Made by a program: the position numbers and the translations under genes | From: Paraburkholderia sprentiae WSM5005 | GTDB taxonomy: Bacteria > Pseudomonadota > Gammaproteobacteria > Burkholderiales > Burkholderiaceae | Length of the DNA: 64,000 bases | NCBI RefSeq assembly: GCF_001865575.2 | Contig: NZ_CP017563.2 | Span: forward strand, 558,001 to 622,000 | Direction of reading: 5' to 3' | Shown: one piece after another, positions 50,710-59,744 of the stretch | Layout of the letters: every line of letters starts with the position of its first letter | Position numbering within the stretch: position 1 is the stretch's first letter | The notes under the pieces: generated by a model | Told to the model about the DNA's origin: nothing | Databases searched by the model: none | What the model saw: only the letters and a program-made list of their open reading frames with translations

Positions 50710-51579
50710 TCAGGCGATTTCCACGATACCGTTGTTCAGCACTGCCACATCACGTGCGTCGACGCGCGCGCGCAGATGCAGGCGCGTGTCACTGTCCCGC
50801 CAGAACTGAAAACGCACTGCTTCGCCGGGGTAGACCGGCGAAGTCAGACGCAACGCGAGTCGCTTCAGACGCGCTGCATCGTTGCCGGCGAACGTGCGGA
50901 TCGCCGCATAACCCGCCATACCGTAGGTCGCAAGGCCGTGAAGAATGGGCCGGCTGAAGCCGGCCTTCGACGCCACCTCCGGGTCCGCGTGCAAAGGGTT
51001 GGCATCGCCCGACAGGCGATAGATCAACGCAGCATGGGCGCCGGTCGACAAGACGTATTCCGCATCCGGTGCGCGCTCCGGCACCGACGGAAGCGCTTCG
51101 GGCGGCGCATCGCTCGTGCCCGACTCCGCACTGAACCCGCCGTCGCCGCGCAGAAAGGACACCTGCCGCACTTCGGCGAGTGGTTCGCCCGTCGAGGCGT
51201 CGATGATGTCCCGCTTGAGCTCGACGATCGCGCCCTTGCCTGCGCCTTTGTCCGAAATGCGGCTTACGCGCGTCTTGCTGACGATGGTCGCTGCAACCGG
51301 CATCGGCCGCACGAAACGAACGTCCTGCTCACCGTGCACGAGCTTCAGGTAGTCGATGCCCGTACGCGGATCGCGCATCCACGATTTCGGCCACGCGAAC
51401 GCGGCCGCGCAAGTCGGCATCGCCTGCAGATCCTTTTCGTAGACGTAGCGCAGCTGTTCGGTGTCCAGCGGATCTGCGCCCAGTCCGAGACCCAGCGAAT
51501 ACAGCATCACGTCGCGCTCGCTGTATGTCTGCGTGACATCTTCGATAGGCCAGTTCTTGACGACGTCGTAATTCAGCAT
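50710..51579 (-). CDS. Hydratase-2/MaoC double hot-dog enoyl-CoA hydratase (MFE-2 type)
   Basis: A 289-residue two-hot-dog protein. The catalytic motif is YRLSGDANPLHADP with D192, N194 and H197, followed by GFSRPILHGLATYGMAGYA. This is the (R)-specific hydratase-2 signature of peroxisomal multifunctional enzyme type 2 and mycobacterial Hsd4B/ChsH-like proteins. It hydrates trans-2-enoyl-CoA of branched or steroid side chains to the (R)-3-hydroxy product, which the MFE-2-like dehydrogenase at 10035 could oxidise. It lies 54 bp upstream of acyl-CoA dehydrogenase pair 2. Length and motifs are normal. Confidence 0.92.
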   Translation of the reverse strand: MLNYDVVKNWPIEDVTQTYSERDVMLYSLGLGLGADPLDTEQLRYVYEKDLQAMPTCAAAFAWPKSWMRDPRTGIDYLKLVHGEQDVRFVRPMPVAATIVSKTRVSRISDKGAGKGAIVELKRDIIDASTGEPLAEVRQVSFLRGDGGFSAESGTSDAPPEALPSVPERAPDAEYVLSTGAHAALIYRLSGDANPLHADPEVASKAGFSRPILHGLATYGMAGYAAIRTFAGNDAARLKRLALRLTSPVYPGEAVRFQFWRDSDTRLHLRARVDARDVAVLNNGIVEIA

Positions 51580-51598
51580 GAGGTAGTCCCGTATGTGC

Positions 51599-52405
51599 TC
51601 AGTAGTCGGTGAAATTGGGCTTGCGCTTCTCCAGGAAGCTCGCCATGCCTTCCTTGTAGTCGTCGCACTGGTTGGCGATCGGCATGTCCAATCCGGCGTA
51701 CATCACCGCTTCGTGGGGCGTCTGAAACGGCACCTCCCAGACCTGCTCCTTCATGATGCGCATCGAGCGCGGCGAGCAGTGCTCGGCCATGTCGCGCGCA
51801 TAGGCATAGGTCTCCTCGACCAGCTTGTCCGCCGCAATGGCCCGATTCACGAGTCCCATCCGTTCGGCTTCGCGCCCCTTGATCTTGCGTCCCGATAGCA
51901 GCAGATCGAGCGCATGCGCCTGGCCCACGTGGCGTGCGAGTATCCAGGCCATGCCGTACTCCGCGCTCAAACCGCGGCGCGCGAATGCCGTCGTGATGGT
52001 CGCGTCTTCCGACGCAAACCGGATGTCGCAAAAGAGCGCGTGAATCAGCCCGATGCCGACGGTCGCGCCGTTGAGCATCGCGATCACCGGCTTCGGTATG
52101 GCCGGGTAGTACGAGCAGCGCGTCTGCCAGTCGGCGCGTTTGCGCATGTCGAACGGTCGCGGCAACTTCGTCATCAGCGCGGCGGGGTCGCCGCCGAAGC
52201 TGTGAATGTCGCCGCCCGCGCAAAACGCCTTGCCCGCGCCGGTGAAAACGATGACGCGCACGCCGTTATCCGAACCCGCCGCTTGCATCGCCTCGTACAC
52301 CTCGGTCGCCACCTGATCGTTCCAGGTGTTCATGTGTTCCGGACGGTTCAGCGTGATTGTCGCTATACGGTCCTTGACGTCGTACAGAATGGTCTCGAAG
52401 CGCAT
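51599..52405 (-). CDS. Crotonase-family enoyl-CoA hydratase/isomerase
   Basis: A 268-residue crotonase. FCAGGDIHSFGGDP is intact. The first hydratase glutamate is absent (GIGLIHALFCD). At the second site it reads FARRGLSAEYGMAWIL, with the acidic residue in the AEYG position, similar to isomerase-like members that use one acid downstream. The C-terminal SFLEKRKPNFTDY is typical. It could move a double bond or hydrate an unusual enoyl-CoA. It lies between the MaoC-type hydratase and a single acyl-CoA dehydrogenase in the long operon. Confidence 0.85.
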   Translation of the reverse strand: MRFETILYDVKDRIATITLNRPEHMNTWNDQVATEVYEAMQAAGSDNGVRVIVFTGAGKAFCAGGDIHSFGGDPAALMTKLPRPFDMRKRADWQTRCSYYPAIPKPVIAMLNGATVGIGLIHALFCDIRFASEDATITTAFARRGLSAEYGMAWILARHVGQAHALDLLLSGRKIKGREAERMGLVNRAIAADKLVEETYAYARDMAEHCSPRSMRIMKEQVWEVPFQTPHEAVMYAGLDMPIANQCDDYKEGMASFLEKRKPNFTDY

Positions 52406-52421
52406 CAGATCCCTCCAAAGC

Positions 52422-53588
52422 TCAGAATGAACGCGGCAGGTCGAGCACGTGCTCGGCGACGTAGGACAGAATCAGATTCGTCGAAATCGGTGCCACCTGA
52501 TAGAGCCGAGTCTCGCGGAACTTGCGTTCGACATCGTATTCGCAGGCGAAACCGAAGCCGCCATGGGTCTGCAGACAGGCATTCGCGGCCTTCCACGAAG
52601 CCGTGGCCGCGAGATGCTTGGCCATGTTCGCTTCGGCGCCGCACGGTTGATGATGGTCGAACAGTTCGCAGGCCCTGTAGCGCATCAGATCGGCCGCGCG
52701 CACGTCGATGTAGGCCTCGGCAATCGGAAACTGGATGCCCTGATTCATGCCGATAGGCCGGTCGAACACGACACGTTCGCTGGCGTATTTCGATGCGCGT
52801 TCGACGAACCAGTAGCCGTCGCCGATGCACTCGGCCGAGATCAGCGCGCGCTCGGCGTTGAGTCCGTCGAGGATGTACTTGAAGCCCTTGCCTTCTTCGC
52901 CAATCAGGTTCTCTTCGGGAATCTCCAGGTTGTCGAAGAACAGTTCGTTCGTCTCGTGATTGACCATGTTGGGAATCGGCCGCACGGTCAGGCCATTGCC
53001 GATCGCCTGATGCAGGTCCACGAGAAAGCACGACAGCCCGTCCGACTTTTTCTTCACATCCGACAACGGCGTGGTGCGCGCGAGCAGGATCATCATGTCC
53101 GAATGCTGCACGCGCGAAATCCATACCTTCTGGCCGTTGACCACGTAGCGGCCGTCTTTCTTCACGGCGGTGGTCTTCAGCTTCGTGGTGTCCGTTCCCG
53201 TGGTCGGCTCGGTCACGCCCATCGACTGCAGGCGCAGTTCGCCGCGCGCGATCCTGGGAAGGTATGTGCGCTTTTGCGCTTCCGAGCCGTTACGCAGCAG
53301 CGTATTCATGTTGTACATCTGGCCATGGCAGAACCCGGCGTTGCCGCCGTTGCGGTTGATCTCCTCCATGATCACGGACGCCTCGGTCAGGCCGAGACCT
53401 GAACCGCCGTACTCCTGGGGGATCAGCGCCGCCATCCAGCCGGCCTTCGTCAGCGCGTCCACGAACGCCTCGGGGTACACACGCTCGTGATCGATCCGGC
53501 GCCAGTACTCGTCGGGGTACGCCTTCGAGAGGTCACGCAACGCGTCGCGCAGTTCCTGATATTGATCGGGTGCGGGAATTCGGCTCAT
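52422..53588 (-). CDS. Acyl-CoA dehydrogenase (single-gene type)
   Basis: A 388-residue acyl-CoA dehydrogenase. It has MGVTEPTTGTDTTKLKT, VNGQKVWISR, the helix LDGLNAERALISAECIG with a glutamate where isovaleryl-CoA dehydrogenase has its base, and THGGFGFACEYDVERKFRETRLYQVAPIST at the C-terminus (in segments), where the usual EGT is missing. It is complete without a partner gene and probably acts as a homotetramer on a shorter or branched acyl-CoA. The ATG at 53588 gives a normal length. It lies 34 bp downstream of pair 3. Confidence 0.9.
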   Translation of the reverse strand: MSRIPAPDQYQELRDALRDLSKAYPDEYWRRIDHERVYPEAFVDALTKAGWMAALIPQEYGGSGLGLTEASVIMEEINRNGGNAGFCHGQMYNMNTLLRNGSEAQKRTYLPRIARGELRLQSMGVTEPTTGTDTTKLKTTAVKKDGRYVVNGQKVWISRVQHSDMMILLARTTPLSDVKKKSDGLSCFLVDLHQAIGNGLTVRPIPNMVNHETNELFFDNLEIPEENLIGEEGKGFKYILDGLNAERALISAECIGDGYWFVERASKYASERVVFDRPIGMNQGIQFPIAEAYIDVRAADLMRYRACELFDHHQPCGAEANMAKHLAATASWKAANACLQTHGGFGFACEYDVERKFRETRLYQVAPISTNLILSYVAEHVLDLPRSF

Positions 53589-53622
53589 GAATGGTTTCCG
53601 TTGACTTGACGGGACGCGCGGC

Positions 53623-54777
53623 TCACGCGGCCGCATCGATGAGTCCGCCGGCATTGGCAAGCTGGGTCAGATGATGTTCGGTCGAACCGAACTGGATGTC
53701 GATCACGCTCAGGCGTCTCAGGTAGTGGCCGATCTTGCACTCTTCAGTCATTCCGATGCCGCCGTGCAGTTGCACGCCTTGCTGGCCCACGAAGCGGCCC
53801 GAGCGTCCGATCTGCACTTTTGCCGCCGACATACTGCGATCGCGTTCCGCCGCGTCCGGCTCCTCGCTCATCATGGTCGCGAAGAGCGCCATGCTGCGGG
53901 CCTGCTCCACCATGACGAGCATGTCGACTGCACGATGCTGGAGCGCCTGGAATGATCCGATCGGCACCCCGAACTGCTTGCGGACCTTCAGGTACGCCAC
54001 GGTTTCTTCGTGCGCGGCGGCCATCGCGCCCACGGCTTCCGCGCTCACTGCCGCGATCGCGTGCGCCGCGACCGTTTCGATCAGCGGCAACGCAGCGCCC
54101 ACCACGCCCAGCACGTCGCTATCTGGAACGCGCACCCGCGAGAACTCGACGTCGGCCGCATGCAGCCGGTCTTGCGTCGGATACGCGTGACGCGTCACGC
54201 CCTGCGCGTCGGCCCTGACCACGAACAGCGCGATGCCGTCACGCTCGCGCCTGCCGCCGGACACGCGCGCCGACACCACCAGAACATCGGCGCTGCCGCC
54301 GTGGAGCACAACGCGCTTGGCGCCGTCGAGCACCCAGCCGTCGCCTTCGCGCCGTGCGGTGGTCGCCACGTCCGCGAGGTCGTACCGTGCCTGCACCTCG
54401 CTGTGCGCAAACGCCATCTGCAGCCCGCCCTGCGCGATCCGCGGCAGAATCGCCGCGCGTTGCGCCGCGTTGCCGCCAAGCCGCACGAGGCCGCCTCCCA
54501 GCACGACCGTCGCGAGATACGGTTCGACCGCGAGAGCGCGGCCCAACGCCTCCATCACGATCATCGTTTCGACAGGACCGCAGTTGCTGCCGCCGTATGC
54601 CTCGTCGAACGAAAGGCCCAACAGACCCATGTCGGCGTAACGCGCCCAAAGCTCGCGGCTAAAGCCGTCCGGCTCAGCGAGATACTTCGCGCGCTGCTCG
54701 AACCCGTACTCGTCTTTGACGAGCCGTTCGACGCTGTCCTTGAGCATGCGTTGCTCATCGGTAAAATCGAAGTCCAT
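53623..54777 (-). CDS. Acyl-CoA dehydrogenase, smaller subunit of pair 3
   Basis: A 384-residue acyl-CoA dehydrogenase-fold protein starting MDFDFTDEQRMLKDSVERLV, as in the other small subunits. It has QLHGGIGMTEECKIGHYLRR, followed by QFGSTEHHLTQLANAG in place of the catalytic EGT segment. Long upstream open frame was rejected because it overlaps the partner gene and is unlike the family. It is 31 bp downstream of its larger partner. With pairs 1 and 2 this gives three paralogous heteromeric enzymes, one per round or per substrate ring/side chain. Confidence 0.9.
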   Translation of the reverse strand: MDFDFTDEQRMLKDSVERLVKDEYGFEQRAKYLAEPDGFSRELWARYADMGLLGLSFDEAYGGSNCGPVETMIVMEALGRALAVEPYLATVVLGGGLVRLGGNAAQRAAILPRIAQGGLQMAFAHSEVQARYDLADVATTARREGDGWVLDGAKRVVLHGGSADVLVVSARVSGGRRERDGIALFVVRADAQGVTRHAYPTQDRLHAADVEFSRVRVPDSDVLGVVGAALPLIETVAAHAIAAVSAEAVGAMAAAHEETVAYLKVRKQFGVPIGSFQALQHRAVDMLVMVEQARSMALFATMMSEEPDAAERDRSMSAAKVQIGRSGRFVGQQGVQLHGGIGMTEECKIGHYLRRLSVIDIQFGSTEHHLTQLANAGGLIDAAA

Positions 54778-54808
54778 ATCCCATGCTTCTCCGCAGTTCG
54801 CCCGCCGC

Positions 54809-56008
54809 TCAAAGTCCGAGTACGGACTTGGCGAGAATGTTCTTCTGAATCTCGTTGGAGCCGCCCACAATCGAGACGTGACGCGCGAAGTAGTGATTCG
54901 GCGCGACCGTGAGTGCCCATTCGGGTTCTCGAACCGGATCGCCAAGCCCACGCAGGAAGTCGACATCGAGCGGTAACGCGTCCGGACCTGCTACCTCGAG
55001 GAGCAATTCAGCTGAGCGTTGCTGGAGCTCCGAACCCTTGATCTTCAGGATCGAAGTCTTCGGGTCGGGCACGTGGCTCTGCTGCGCGCTGCTCTCGGCG
55101 ATCACACGCATCTGCGTCATCTCCAAAGCCTTCAGTTCCACCTCGACGGCCGCGACGCGTTCGCGAAAACGCGGGTCGTCCCATAGCACACCGTCGCCGC
55201 AGGGCACGCGCCTGGCAAGATCTTTCGCGTGACGCACGCGCATCTTCGACACGCCCACGCGCGCAATCCCGCTGCGCTCGTTGCCCAGCAGATACTTCGC
55301 GTAGTCCCAACCCTTGTTTTCCTCGCCAACGCGATTCGCAACCGGCACGCGCACGTTGTCGAAGAACACCTCGTTGGTTTCGTGGTGGCCGTCGATCGTG
55401 ACGATCGGGCGCACGCTCAGGCCCGGCGTCTTCATGTCGATCAGCAGGTACGTGATGCCCTGCTGCTTCTTGCCGCTCGAATCCGTGCGCACCAGACAGA
55501 ACATCCAGTCCGCGTGATGCGCCGTCGAAGTCCAGAGCTTCTGGCCGTTGATCACGTAGTGGTCTGCGTCGCGCACCGCCTGGATCCGCAGCGCGGCCAG
55601 GTCCGAACCCGCGCCTGGCTCGGAGAATCCCTGGCAGAACCAGTATTCGAGGCTCGCGATGCGAGGAAGGAAATGGCGCTTCTGCTCTTCGCTGCCGAAC
55701 GCGATCAGAACCGGACCGATCATGTTCACGTTGAATGACAGCGTCTCGGGCGCCGGGGCCATGTGCAGCTCTTCCTTGAAGATGTATTGCTGCACCGCGC
55801 TCCAACCCGTCCCACCCCACGCCTTGTCCCACGCTGGCGTGGCCCAGCCACGCTCGTAGAGAATGCGTTGCCAGCGGCGTAAGTCGGCCGCCGAATAACG
55901 CTGCCCCAAGGTGGCCTTGCGTCGAATCTCGGCCGGCAGCGCTTCCTTGAAGAAGGCTCTCACCTCGTTGCGGAAAGCCAGCTCGTGGTCGGTATATCGC
56001 AGATCCAT
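54809..56008 (-). CDS. Acyl-CoA dehydrogenase, larger subunit of pair 3
   Basis: A 399-residue acyl-CoA dehydrogenase. It has FSEPGAGSDLAALRIQ, INGQKLWTSTAHHADW, the YAKYLLGNERS helix with the catalytic glutamate, and VGGSNEIQKNILAKSVLGL at the C-terminus. Its N-terminal ILYERGWATPAWDKAWGGTGW matches the large subunits of pairs 1 and 2. It lies 43 bp downstream of the racemase gene, so its substrate is likely the (2S)-methyl-branched acyl-CoA made by that enzyme. Confidence 0.92.
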   Translation of the reverse strand: MDLRYTDHELAFRNEVRAFFKEALPAEIRRKATLGQRYSAADLRRWQRILYERGWATPAWDKAWGGTGWSAVQQYIFKEELHMAPAPETLSFNVNMIGPVLIAFGSEEQKRHFLPRIASLEYWFCQGFSEPGAGSDLAALRIQAVRDADHYVINGQKLWTSTAHHADWMFCLVRTDSSGKKQQGITYLLIDMKTPGLSVRPIVTIDGHHETNEVFFDNVRVPVANRVGEENKGWDYAKYLLGNERSGIARVGVSKMRVRHAKDLARRVPCGDGVLWDDPRFRERVAAVEVELKALEMTQMRVIAESSAQQSHVPDPKTSILKIKGSELQQRSAELLLEVAGPDALPLDVDFLRGLGDPVREPEWALTVAPNHYFARHVSIVGGSNEIQKNILAKSVLGL

Positions 56009-56051
56009 GCGTGTCTCGTTTCGTCTTGATGGGTTGCCTGCCGGGTGCGGC

Positions 56052-57194
56052 TCAGGCCAGCGTTCCCGCTTCTTTCAATTCGCCGATGCGGCGCGGATCG
56101 AGCCATGCGGCGAGCGCCGCATCGATCGTGGCCGCGGCGGGCGCCTCGGGCGCCGTCGGCTTCGCGGGCACGGTGGCGGAAAAGCGCGGCGCCGGCGCGG
56201 GCTGCACGATGCCGTCCACTTCGATGAACGTGCCGCGCGCCTTCAGATGCGCATGCCCGGGTGCTTCGGTCCACGACAGAACCGGTGCGAAGCACGCGTC
56301 CGTGTGCTCGAGCAACGCGCTCCATTGCTCGCGCGTGCGGCTCTTGAACTTCAGCGCAAACAGTGCGCGCGCGGCGGGCCAGTTGCTCGCGTCGAGCTGC
56401 GTACCCAGCGTTTGCGGGTCGATGTCGAGCAGGCGGAGGAGTTCGAGATAAAACTTGTCCTCGATGGGACCGACCGTGATCCACTTGCCGTCCGCGCATT
56501 CATAGACGTCGTAGAAGTGCGATCCCGAATCCGTGATATTGGTCCCGCGCCCGTCACACCAGATGCCGGCAGCCTGCATGCCGAAGAACGTGGTGGCAAG
56601 GTTGGCCGTGCCGTCGACGATCGCGGCATCCACGATCTGTCCCGCGCCGCCGTTACGCGCATGCAGGATCGCCGAGAGGAGCCCCATTGCAAGGTACAGC
56701 GAACCGCCCGCATAGTCGCCGATCAGATTCAGCGGTATCGACGGTGGCTGGCCGCGCCGGCCAATCGCGTTCAGGACGCCGGTGATCGCGATGTAGTTCA
56801 GGTCATGTCCGGCGTACTGCGCGAGCGGACCTTGCTGGCCCCATCCCGTGATGCGCCCGTAAGCGAGTTTCGGATTACGTTCGAGGCAGGGCTGCGGGCC
56901 CAGCCCGAGTCGCTCGGTGACGCCGGGTCGGAAACCTTCTATCAGGGCATCGGCACGCTCCACCAGCGTGAGCACGAGTTCGACGGCCGCCGGGTCTTTC
57001 AGGTCGAGCGCAATCGTCCTCCGGTTGCGCAACAACAGGTTGTAGCGCAGCGGACGCTCGATACCGAGCTTGACCGGCTGGCGACGCTCGATGCGCAACA
57101 CCGTCGCACCCAGATCGGCAAGCAGCATTGCCGTCATGGGCCCCGGCCCGATGCCGGCTAGTTCGACGATTCGAACTCCTGCAAGCGGACCCAT
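56052..57194 (-). CDS. Alpha-methylacyl-CoA racemase
   Basis: A 380-residue racemase of the CaiB superfamily. The three catalytic residues are all present: H130 in YAGHDLNYIA, D160 in NLIGDYAGGS and E245 in VGPIEDKFY, matching His126, Asp156 and Glu241 of the mycobacterial enzyme with a constant offset. It epimerises 2-methylacyl-CoA so that stereospecific acyl-CoA dehydrogenases can act. Such racemases are used for pristanic acid, bile acid and cholesterol side chains. Its presence is good evidence that the substrate carries an alpha-methyl-branched acid. It is clearly distinct from the two other CaiB-fold proteins at 519 and 4688. Confidence 0.95.
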   Translation of the reverse strand: MGPLAGVRIVELAGIGPGPMTAMLLADLGATVLRIERRQPVKLGIERPLRYNLLLRNRRTIALDLKDPAAVELVLTLVERADALIEGFRPGVTERLGLGPQPCLERNPKLAYGRITGWGQQGPLAQYAGHDLNYIAITGVLNAIGRRGQPPSIPLNLIGDYAGGSLYLAMGLLSAILHARNGGAGQIVDAAIVDGTANLATTFFGMQAAGIWCDGRGTNITDSGSHFYDVYECADGKWITVGPIEDKFYLELLRLLDIDPQTLGTQLDASNWPAARALFALKFKSRTREQWSALLEHTDACFAPVLSWTEAPGHAHLKARGTFIEVDGIVQPAPAPRFSATVPAKPTAPEAPAAATIDAALAAWLDPRRIGELKEAGTLA

Positions 57195-57197
57195 GAT

Positions 57198-58052
57198 TCA
57201 ACCTTTGCGAGCGTGGGCGCGCATCGCGTCCCATTGCTCGTCGGTCCAGTCCTGCATGGCGCGGAAAGTCGGGCCGCCAACCCCCTGCATCCAGCGGCCG
57301 CCGTCGATCACGATCAGGTCGCCGGTGATGTAGCCGGAGCCGTCAGACGCCAGATAAGCATAGAGATTGGCGAGCTCCATGTGATCGCCGAAGCGTCTGA
57401 GCGGCACCGAGCGCTCCTGCGGCTCGACCTGTGAGCCCGGCGGATACAACTGCTCCCATGCGCCCGGCGTCGGGAACAGTCCGGGCGCCACCGCATTCAG
57501 GCGAATGCCCTTCGGGCCCCACTCGACCGCAAGACTGCGGGTCATGGCGAGAACACCGGCCTTCGCGGCAGCGGACGGCACGGTAAAGGCGGAGCCGGTC
57601 ATCGTGGGCGTGGATACCGTGCTGATCACGTTGCCCGGGTGACCCGCTTCGATCCAGCGCTTGCCCGCCGCGATGGTGCAATAGAAGCTGCCGTGCAACA
57701 CGATGTCGAGCACCGCATCCACCCCGCGCGCCGACAGGCTTTCGGTGCGCGCGATGAAGTTGGCCGCGGCGTTGTTCAGCAACACGTCGAGCGGACCGTC
57801 GCGCCAGATCGTTTCCATCATCGACTCGACGGACTCGGCGCTGCGCACGTCGGCCTGCACCGTCGTGACACGCGCGCCCGGCACGACGCCGCGAAATTCG
57901 TCGGCCGTCGCGTCCAGCACTTCCTTGCGGCGACCGCAGATGACGAGGTCGGCGCCCAGTTCGAGGTAGCGCCGGCCGATACTCTTGCCAAGGCCAGTGC
58001 CTCCGCCGGTGATGAGGATTCTCTTGTTCTTCAGCAGGTCAGGCGTAAACAT
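57198..58052 (-). CDS. SDR similar to 2,4-dienoyl-CoA reductase
   Basis: A 284-residue SDR. It has ITGGGTGLGKSIGRRYLELG near 14-33, LLNNAAANFI near 91, and the block VPSAAAKAGVLAMTRSLAVEWG, which is the dienoyl-CoA-reductase pattern (serine where classical SDRs have the tyrosine, lysine retained). A C-terminal VIDGGRWMQGVGG is present. It probably reduces a conjugated 2,4-dienoyl-CoA with NADPH, a step needed when ring-derived double bonds remain. The ATG at 58052 is preferred; an open frame upstream overlaps the crotonase gene. It is followed 3 bp later by the racemase gene. Confidence 0.82.
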   Translation of the reverse strand: MFTPDLLKNKRILITGGGTGLGKSIGRRYLELGADLVICGRRKEVLDATADEFRGVVPGARVTTVQADVRSAESVESMMETIWRDGPLDVLLNNAAANFIARTESLSARGVDAVLDIVLHGSFYCTIAAGKRWIEAGHPGNVISTVSTPTMTGSAFTVPSAAAKAGVLAMTRSLAVEWGPKGIRLNAVAPGLFPTPGAWEQLYPPGSQVEPQERSVPLRRFGDHMELANLYAYLASDGSGYITGDLIVIDGGRWMQGVGGPTFRAMQDWTDEQWDAMRAHARKG

Positions 58053-58096
58053 GTGCGTTGAACTTCCCGTAGAGACTGCAACGAAGAATGGCAGCG

Positions 58097-58909
58097 TCAG
58101 GCGCCCGTGAAAACCGGCTTGCGTTTTTCCATGAAGGCATTCACCGCTTCGGTGTGATCGCTCGTTTGACGCGTCAGCGGATTGAGGTCGGTTTCGAGGC
58201 GGCATGCGTCTTCGATCGAATTGCCCGCGTTGACGAGGCTCGCCTTGAGCAGCGCCAGCGTCACCGGCGGATAGTTCGCGAAGCGCGCCGCGGCCTCGAT
58301 CGCCGCATCGAGCGCGCTGCCGCTTGCGACCACCTCACTGACCAGGCCGATGCGGCGCGCCATGGCTGCGTCGATGACATTGCCCTTCAGCATCAACGCA
58401 CGCGCGTTGCCGCCGCCGACCCTTTGCGGCAGTGTCCACAGCATTCCGGTGTCGGGAAGCAGTCCGACCTTGCCGAATGCACACGAGTACTTCGCGGTAT
58501 CGGCACCCACCACCACATCGCATGCAGCAGCCAGCGAGAGCCCCGCTCCGTAGCACGTGCCCTCCACCGCCGCGACGACCGGCTTGGTGCCCGTATAAAT
58601 CAGCTTGAACAGACGCACGCCCACCGCGATGCGCTCACGAAGCGCCAGCAACTGCGGAGTGGTCGCGTGCATTTCGGACAGGTCGCCGCCCGCGCAAAAA
58701 TGGCCTCCCGCGCCGGTCAGCACGATGGCGCGCGTTTGCGGATCGTTGTGCATGAGCCGCTGGAAGACCTCGGTCAGCGCAAGGCGCATCATGGAGAACG
58801 CGTTGCGGCGCTCCGGATAGTTCATCGTGACGATGGTCACGTCGCCTTGACGGCGTGCCTGCACGATCTCGTCGGCGCCCGCAACCTCGTCGTTCCGCTC
58901 GATACTCAT
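58097..58909 (-). CDS. PaaG-like crotonase, tandem copy 1
   Basis: A 270-residue crotonase. FCAGGDLSEM is intact. The helix is YGAGLSLAAACDVVVGA, with no glutamate, and the second site is CAFGKVGLLPDTGMLWTLPQ, with an aspartate in PDTG. This is the pattern of PaaG-type isomerases and hydratases, which use that aspartate. The ATG at 58909 has GGGGAG upstream; a GTG at 58930 overlaps the preceding stop. It is the last of three neighbouring paralogues that share the C-terminal AFMEKRKPVF. It probably isomerises a double bond in an enoyl-CoA. Confidence 0.88.
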   Translation of the reverse strand: MSIERNDEVAGADEIVQARRQGDVTIVTMNYPERRNAFSMMRLALTEVFQRLMHNDPQTRAIVLTGAGGHFCAGGDLSEMHATTPQLLALRERIAVGVRLFKLIYTGTKPVVAAVEGTCYGAGLSLAAACDVVVGADTAKYSCAFGKVGLLPDTGMLWTLPQRVGGGNARALMLKGNVIDAAMARRIGLVSEVVASGSALDAAIEAAARFANYPPVTLALLKASLVNAGNSIEDACRLETDLNPLTRQTSDHTEAVNAFMEKRKPVFTGA

Positions 58910-58926
58910 CGCATTGCTCCCCACGC

Positions 58927-59733
58927 TCACTCGCCTGTGAAAACCGGTTTGGTCTTGTCCATAAATGCCTTGCAGGCAGCCTGATGGTCTTTCGACTGAC
59001 GCAGGATGGGCTGATAGTCGATCTCGGCTCGCAACGCGCCTTCCATGGTCGTCGCGGCGTGGGTCAGCGCGTCCTTCAGCAGCGCCACGCCGAGCGGCGG
59101 CAAGTCGGCGAGGCCGCGCGCCACTTCAATTGCCTTTGCGCGCGCAGTGCCCGGTGCGACGACTTCATTAGCAAGCTGAATCATGCCGGCCTTGTCTGCG
59201 TCGATCTCGGTGGCGAGCGACAGCATTTCCCTCGCGCGAGCCATGCCGATGCGCTTCGGCAGCGTCCACAGAATGCCGGTATCCGGAATCAGCCCAACGC
59301 GCAGAAACGCCGCGCAAAAGCGTGCATTCGATGCAGCCACGACATAGTCGGTCGCGACCGCGAGCGACAGCCCGGCGCCGAAAGCGACCCCTTCCACGGC
59401 CGCCACGACGGGCTTGGGTCCCGCCAGCATTTCACGCACCACCACGCACGACTCCGCCAGGATCTCGCGGCTTTGCAGGATCGTGCGCTTCGTCATCTCG
59501 GAGATGTCGGCGCCGGCGCAAAAGTGATCGCCCGCGCCGGTGACGACGATTGCACGCGAATCCGGATCGTCGACCATCAGCCGATGCATCGTGTCGCGCA
59601 ACAACTGACGCATCTGACGTCCCATCGCATTGCGGCGCCGCGGATTGTTTAGCGTCACGATCGCGACCGGTCCCTCGCGGGTCACCTCGATCAGCGACGT
59701 CACATCGTTCTCTGCGGTTGGTTTTTCGCTCAT
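58927..59733 (-). CDS. PaaG-like crotonase, tandem copy 2
   Basis: A 268-residue crotonase with FCAGADISEMTK, FGAGLSLAVATDYVVAA and AAFLRVGLIPDTGILWTLPK, so it has the PDTG aspartate and lacks both hydratase glutamates. The C-terminal end is AFMDKTKPVFTGE. It lies 17 bp upstream of copy 1 and 11 bp downstream of copy 3. The open frame extends well upstream of the chosen ATG (59733), but that part overlaps copy 3 and is not coding. Each copy may act on a different intermediate. Confidence 0.88.
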   Translation of the reverse strand: MSEKPTAENDVTSLIEVTREGPVAIVTLNNPRRRNAMGRQMRQLLRDTMHRLMVDDPDSRAIVVTGAGDHFCAGADISEMTKRTILQSREILAESCVVVREMLAGPKPVVAAVEGVAFGAGLSLAVATDYVVAASNARFCAAFLRVGLIPDTGILWTLPKRIGMARAREMLSLATEIDADKAGMIQLANEVVAPGTARAKAIEVARGLADLPPLGVALLKDALTHAATTMEGALRAEIDYQPILRQSKDHQAACKAFMDKTKPVFTGE

Positions 59734-59744
59734 GTTGGCTTCCT

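Noticed and set aside
48331..51612. A 1093-codon open frame on the plus strand
   Set aside because: It runs antisense across two acyl-CoA dehydrogenase genes and the MaoC-type hydratase gene, which have clear motifs and ribosome sites. Its translation is rich in Arg, His and Ala with no domain, a typical high-GC antisense artefact.
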